Part shown: one piece after another, positions 14,627 to 15,746 of the stretch
Position numbering within the stretch: position 1 is the first letter of the stretch
Layout of the letters: every line of letters starts with the position of its first letter
NCBI GenBank assembly: GCA_038240665.1
Contig: JBBRGN010000092.1
Location: 1-15,746, forward strand
Direction: 5' to 3'
Source: Haliscomenobacter sp038240665
Lineage (GTDB): Bacteria > Bacteroidota > Bacteroidia > Chitinophagales > Saprospiraceae
DNA: 15,746 nt
The notes under the pieces: model-generated
The model's input: only the letters and a program-made list of their open reading frames with translations
Database searches by the model: none
What the model was told of the DNA's origin: nothing
Program-made: the position numbers and the translations under genes

Positions 14627-15163
14627 ATGACCGATACCCGAACCACCATTGATCCTTCGCTTTTAAACGATATGACTACGAATACAGGCGAAGCGTTAAA
14701 TGAAATAGCTGATCAACAGCCTGTTTTGCTCATTTTTTTACGGCATTTTGGGTGTACGTTTTGTCGCGAAGCTTTGGCGGATATCTCTAAAAAACGGGAA
14801 TCGTTGGAGCGTGCAGGAACCAGAATCATTTTTGTACACATGACCGATTATGACGTAGCTGATCGCTATTTTTTGCGCTATCATTTGGATGGTGCGGTAC
14901 ATGTCAGCGACCCACAGAGTCATTATTACGCCGCATTTGGATTGGTAAAAGGGAGCATCAATCAGTTGTTTGGTTTGCAATCGTGGATACGTGGATTTTC
15001 AGCAGGAGTCGTTTCTGGTCATGGAGCCGGTCCCCAACTCGGCGATGGCTTTCAGATGCCCGGCGTGTTTGTCATTCACAAAGGCCAAATCAAAGAAAGT
15101 TTTATCCATAATTTGTCCAGTGATCGACCTGATTATCAGGGTTTGGTGAATTGCTGTGACTAG
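14627..15163 (+). CDS. Peroxiredoxin-like (AhpC/TSA_2-type) thioredoxin-fold protein
   Basis: This 178-residue cytoplasmic protein, without signal peptide, belongs to the AhpC/TSA-type antioxidant-like group of the thioredoxin superfamily. The redox motif is LRHFGCTFCREAL, with Cys43 and Cys46 as a CxxC pair right after the first core beta strand (VLLIFLRH). The later part reads QSWIRG...GDGFQMPGVFVIHKGQI, matching the family pattern that ends in a proline-containing strand (MPGVFVI) of the thioredoxin fold. Such proteins are assumed to reduce peroxides or disulfides, but few are characterised. The N-terminal ~25 residues are polar and may be disordered. It is preceded by a partial repeat copy and followed after 100 bases by the vWA-type gene on the same strand. 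No terminator is seen between them. Confidence 0.85.
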   Translation: MTDTRTTIDPSLLNDMTTNTGEALNEIADQQPVLLIFLRHFGCTFCREALADISKKRESLERAGTRIIFVHMTDYDVADRYFLRYHLDGAVHVSDPQSHYYAAFGLVKGSINQLFGLQSWIRGFSAGVVSGHGAGPQLGDGFQMPGVFVIHKGQIKESFIHNLSSDRPDYQGLVNCCD

Positions 15164-15212
15164 TAGGCTTTTGATTTAAAAAATATTCAGGGTGGTTTTG
15201 CATCCAAATCAC

Positions 15213-15242
15213 TTTGTTTGGTGTTACTTAGACTTAAGTTTA
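15213..15242 (+). promoter_or_regulatory. Candidate promoter of the 3'-terminal gene
   Basis: TTTG (15213-15216), an 18-base spacer and TAAGTTTA (15235-15242, one mismatch to TAnnTTTG) sit about 20 bases before the ATG at 15264. The -7 box lies inside the palindrome ACTTAAGT (15232-15239), whose CTTAAG core also occurs in the susC promoter palindrome. Confidence 0.35.
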
Positions 15243-15263
15243 GGCAAAAAAATAGTTACCGCT

Positions 15264-15746
15264 ATGATAGGTTGGAAATTCAGTGAATATGTTCCCGGAC
15301 AAGATGAAGGATCGCCCTTTGAAAGGCTGTTAAAGGTGTTTCAAGAACTCTTGCTGTATACCTCTGGCGATGTTCAGGAAGCTTTGTCCTGGCTCACCGA
15401 GTTGGACAAAGAGTACAACCTAACGGATGAAAATTACGGTATTGCTGATTTTATTCAAGAATTGATCGATAAAGGGTATATCCGCCAGCCAGATGCTGGT
15501 CAGCCTGGATTTGTACCGGCGGCAAAAATGGAATTGGCCCTGCGTCAAAAGGCTTTGGAAGATATTTTTGGCGACATCAAAAAGTCAAAATTGGGCAACC
15601 ACAGCACCAAGAGCGAAGGCCGCGGAGATGAAGTCACTGCGGAATTGCGACCCTTCGAATTTGGCGATGGATTGGATAAATTGGCGGTTTCTGAATCTTT
15701 GCGCAATGCACAAATCAACAATGGGGTAGAAGATTTTATCCTTACA
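15264..15746 (+). CDS. N-terminal part of a probable vWA-domain protein (cut by window end)
   Basis: An open frame starts at ATG 15264 (MIGWKFSEYVPG) and runs 161 codons without a stop to the window edge, so the gene is partial. Visible are a helical opening (PFERLLKVFQELLLYTSGDV, then QEALSWLTELDKEYNLTD), the segment YGIADFIQELIDKGYI at about 58-73, and IFGDIKKSKLGNHSTKSEGRGDE starting near residue 101. The fragment ends FEFGDGLDKLAV...RNAQINNGVEDF. From memory, this N-terminal arrangement matches Bacteroidota proteins of about 370 residues that carry a CoxE-like von Willebrand A domain after this region, often next to an AAA-type or magnesium-chelatase-like ATPase. The vWA domain itself lies beyond the window, so this identity is a family-level inference. 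Codon use and the lack of stops support real coding. Confidence 0.75.
   Translation, partial: MIGWKFSEYVPGQDEGSPFERLLKVFQELLLYTSGDVQEALSWLTELDKEYNLTDENYGIADFIQELIDKGYIRQPDAGQPGFVPAAKMELALRQKALEDIFGDIKKSKLGNHSTKSEGRGDEVTAELRPFEFGDGLDKLAVSESLRNAQINNGVEDFILT

Noticed and set aside
15493..15729. 78-residue open frame near the window end
   Set aside because: It lies in a different frame from the longer, compositionally better open frame starting at 15264, which matches a protein family.

Overview
The window reads as chromosomal DNA from a Bacteroidota bacterium, most likely a member of the Saprospiria such as a Haliscomenobacter- or Lewinella-like organism. The phylum call rests on a SusC/SusD outer-membrane pair, a secreted protease with a C-terminal type IX secretion sorting domain, starts without Shine-Dalgarno sequences, and several upstream matches to the Bacteroidota promoter element TAnnTTTG. 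The genus-level guess is only an impression from the protein sequences.

Layout. (1) 115-6577, minus strand: a nutrient-uptake block read as MFS sugar-type transporter -> susC -> susD, closed by a strong intrinsic terminator at 115-153. A palindrome-bearing promoter candidate lies between the transporter and susC. (2) 6578-7609: a gene-free kilobase holding a palindromic tandem repeat array bracketed by an inverted pair of a 12-base motif. (3) 7610-8968, plus: a di-haem cytochrome c peroxidase (MauG-type) lipoprotein with its own terminator. (4) 9135-10343, minus: sucC without an adjacent sucD, with a long leader hairpin and, downstream, two copies of a perfect 10-base palindrome. (5) 10590-11111, plus: a DUF4442 hotdog-fold protein, converging on (6) 11125-12621, minus: an M43-type secreted metalloprotease. 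(7) 12622-13453: a second gene-free stretch with three copies of a ~70-base dispersed repeat, a second palindromic array and a third copy of the 12-base motif. (8) 13454-14386, plus: malate dehydrogenase, with terminator. (9) 14627-15163, plus: a thioredoxin-fold AhpC/TSA-type protein. (10) 15264 to the window end, plus: the N-terminal part of what appears to be a vWA-domain protein, cut off by the window edge.

How the genes fit together. The transporter and SusCD form a plausible two-membrane import route: SusD binds the ligand, SusC moves it across the outer membrane using TonB energy, and the MFS carrier moves a product across the inner membrane. No glycoside hydrolase or regulator is present to name the substrate. 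sucC and mdh are both citric acid cycle genes but are unlinked single-gene units here. The peroxidase and the AhpC/TSA-like protein both suggest peroxide or redox handling. The least explained part of the window is the intergenic repeat content: at least three unrelated repeat families concentrated in the two gene-free stretches.
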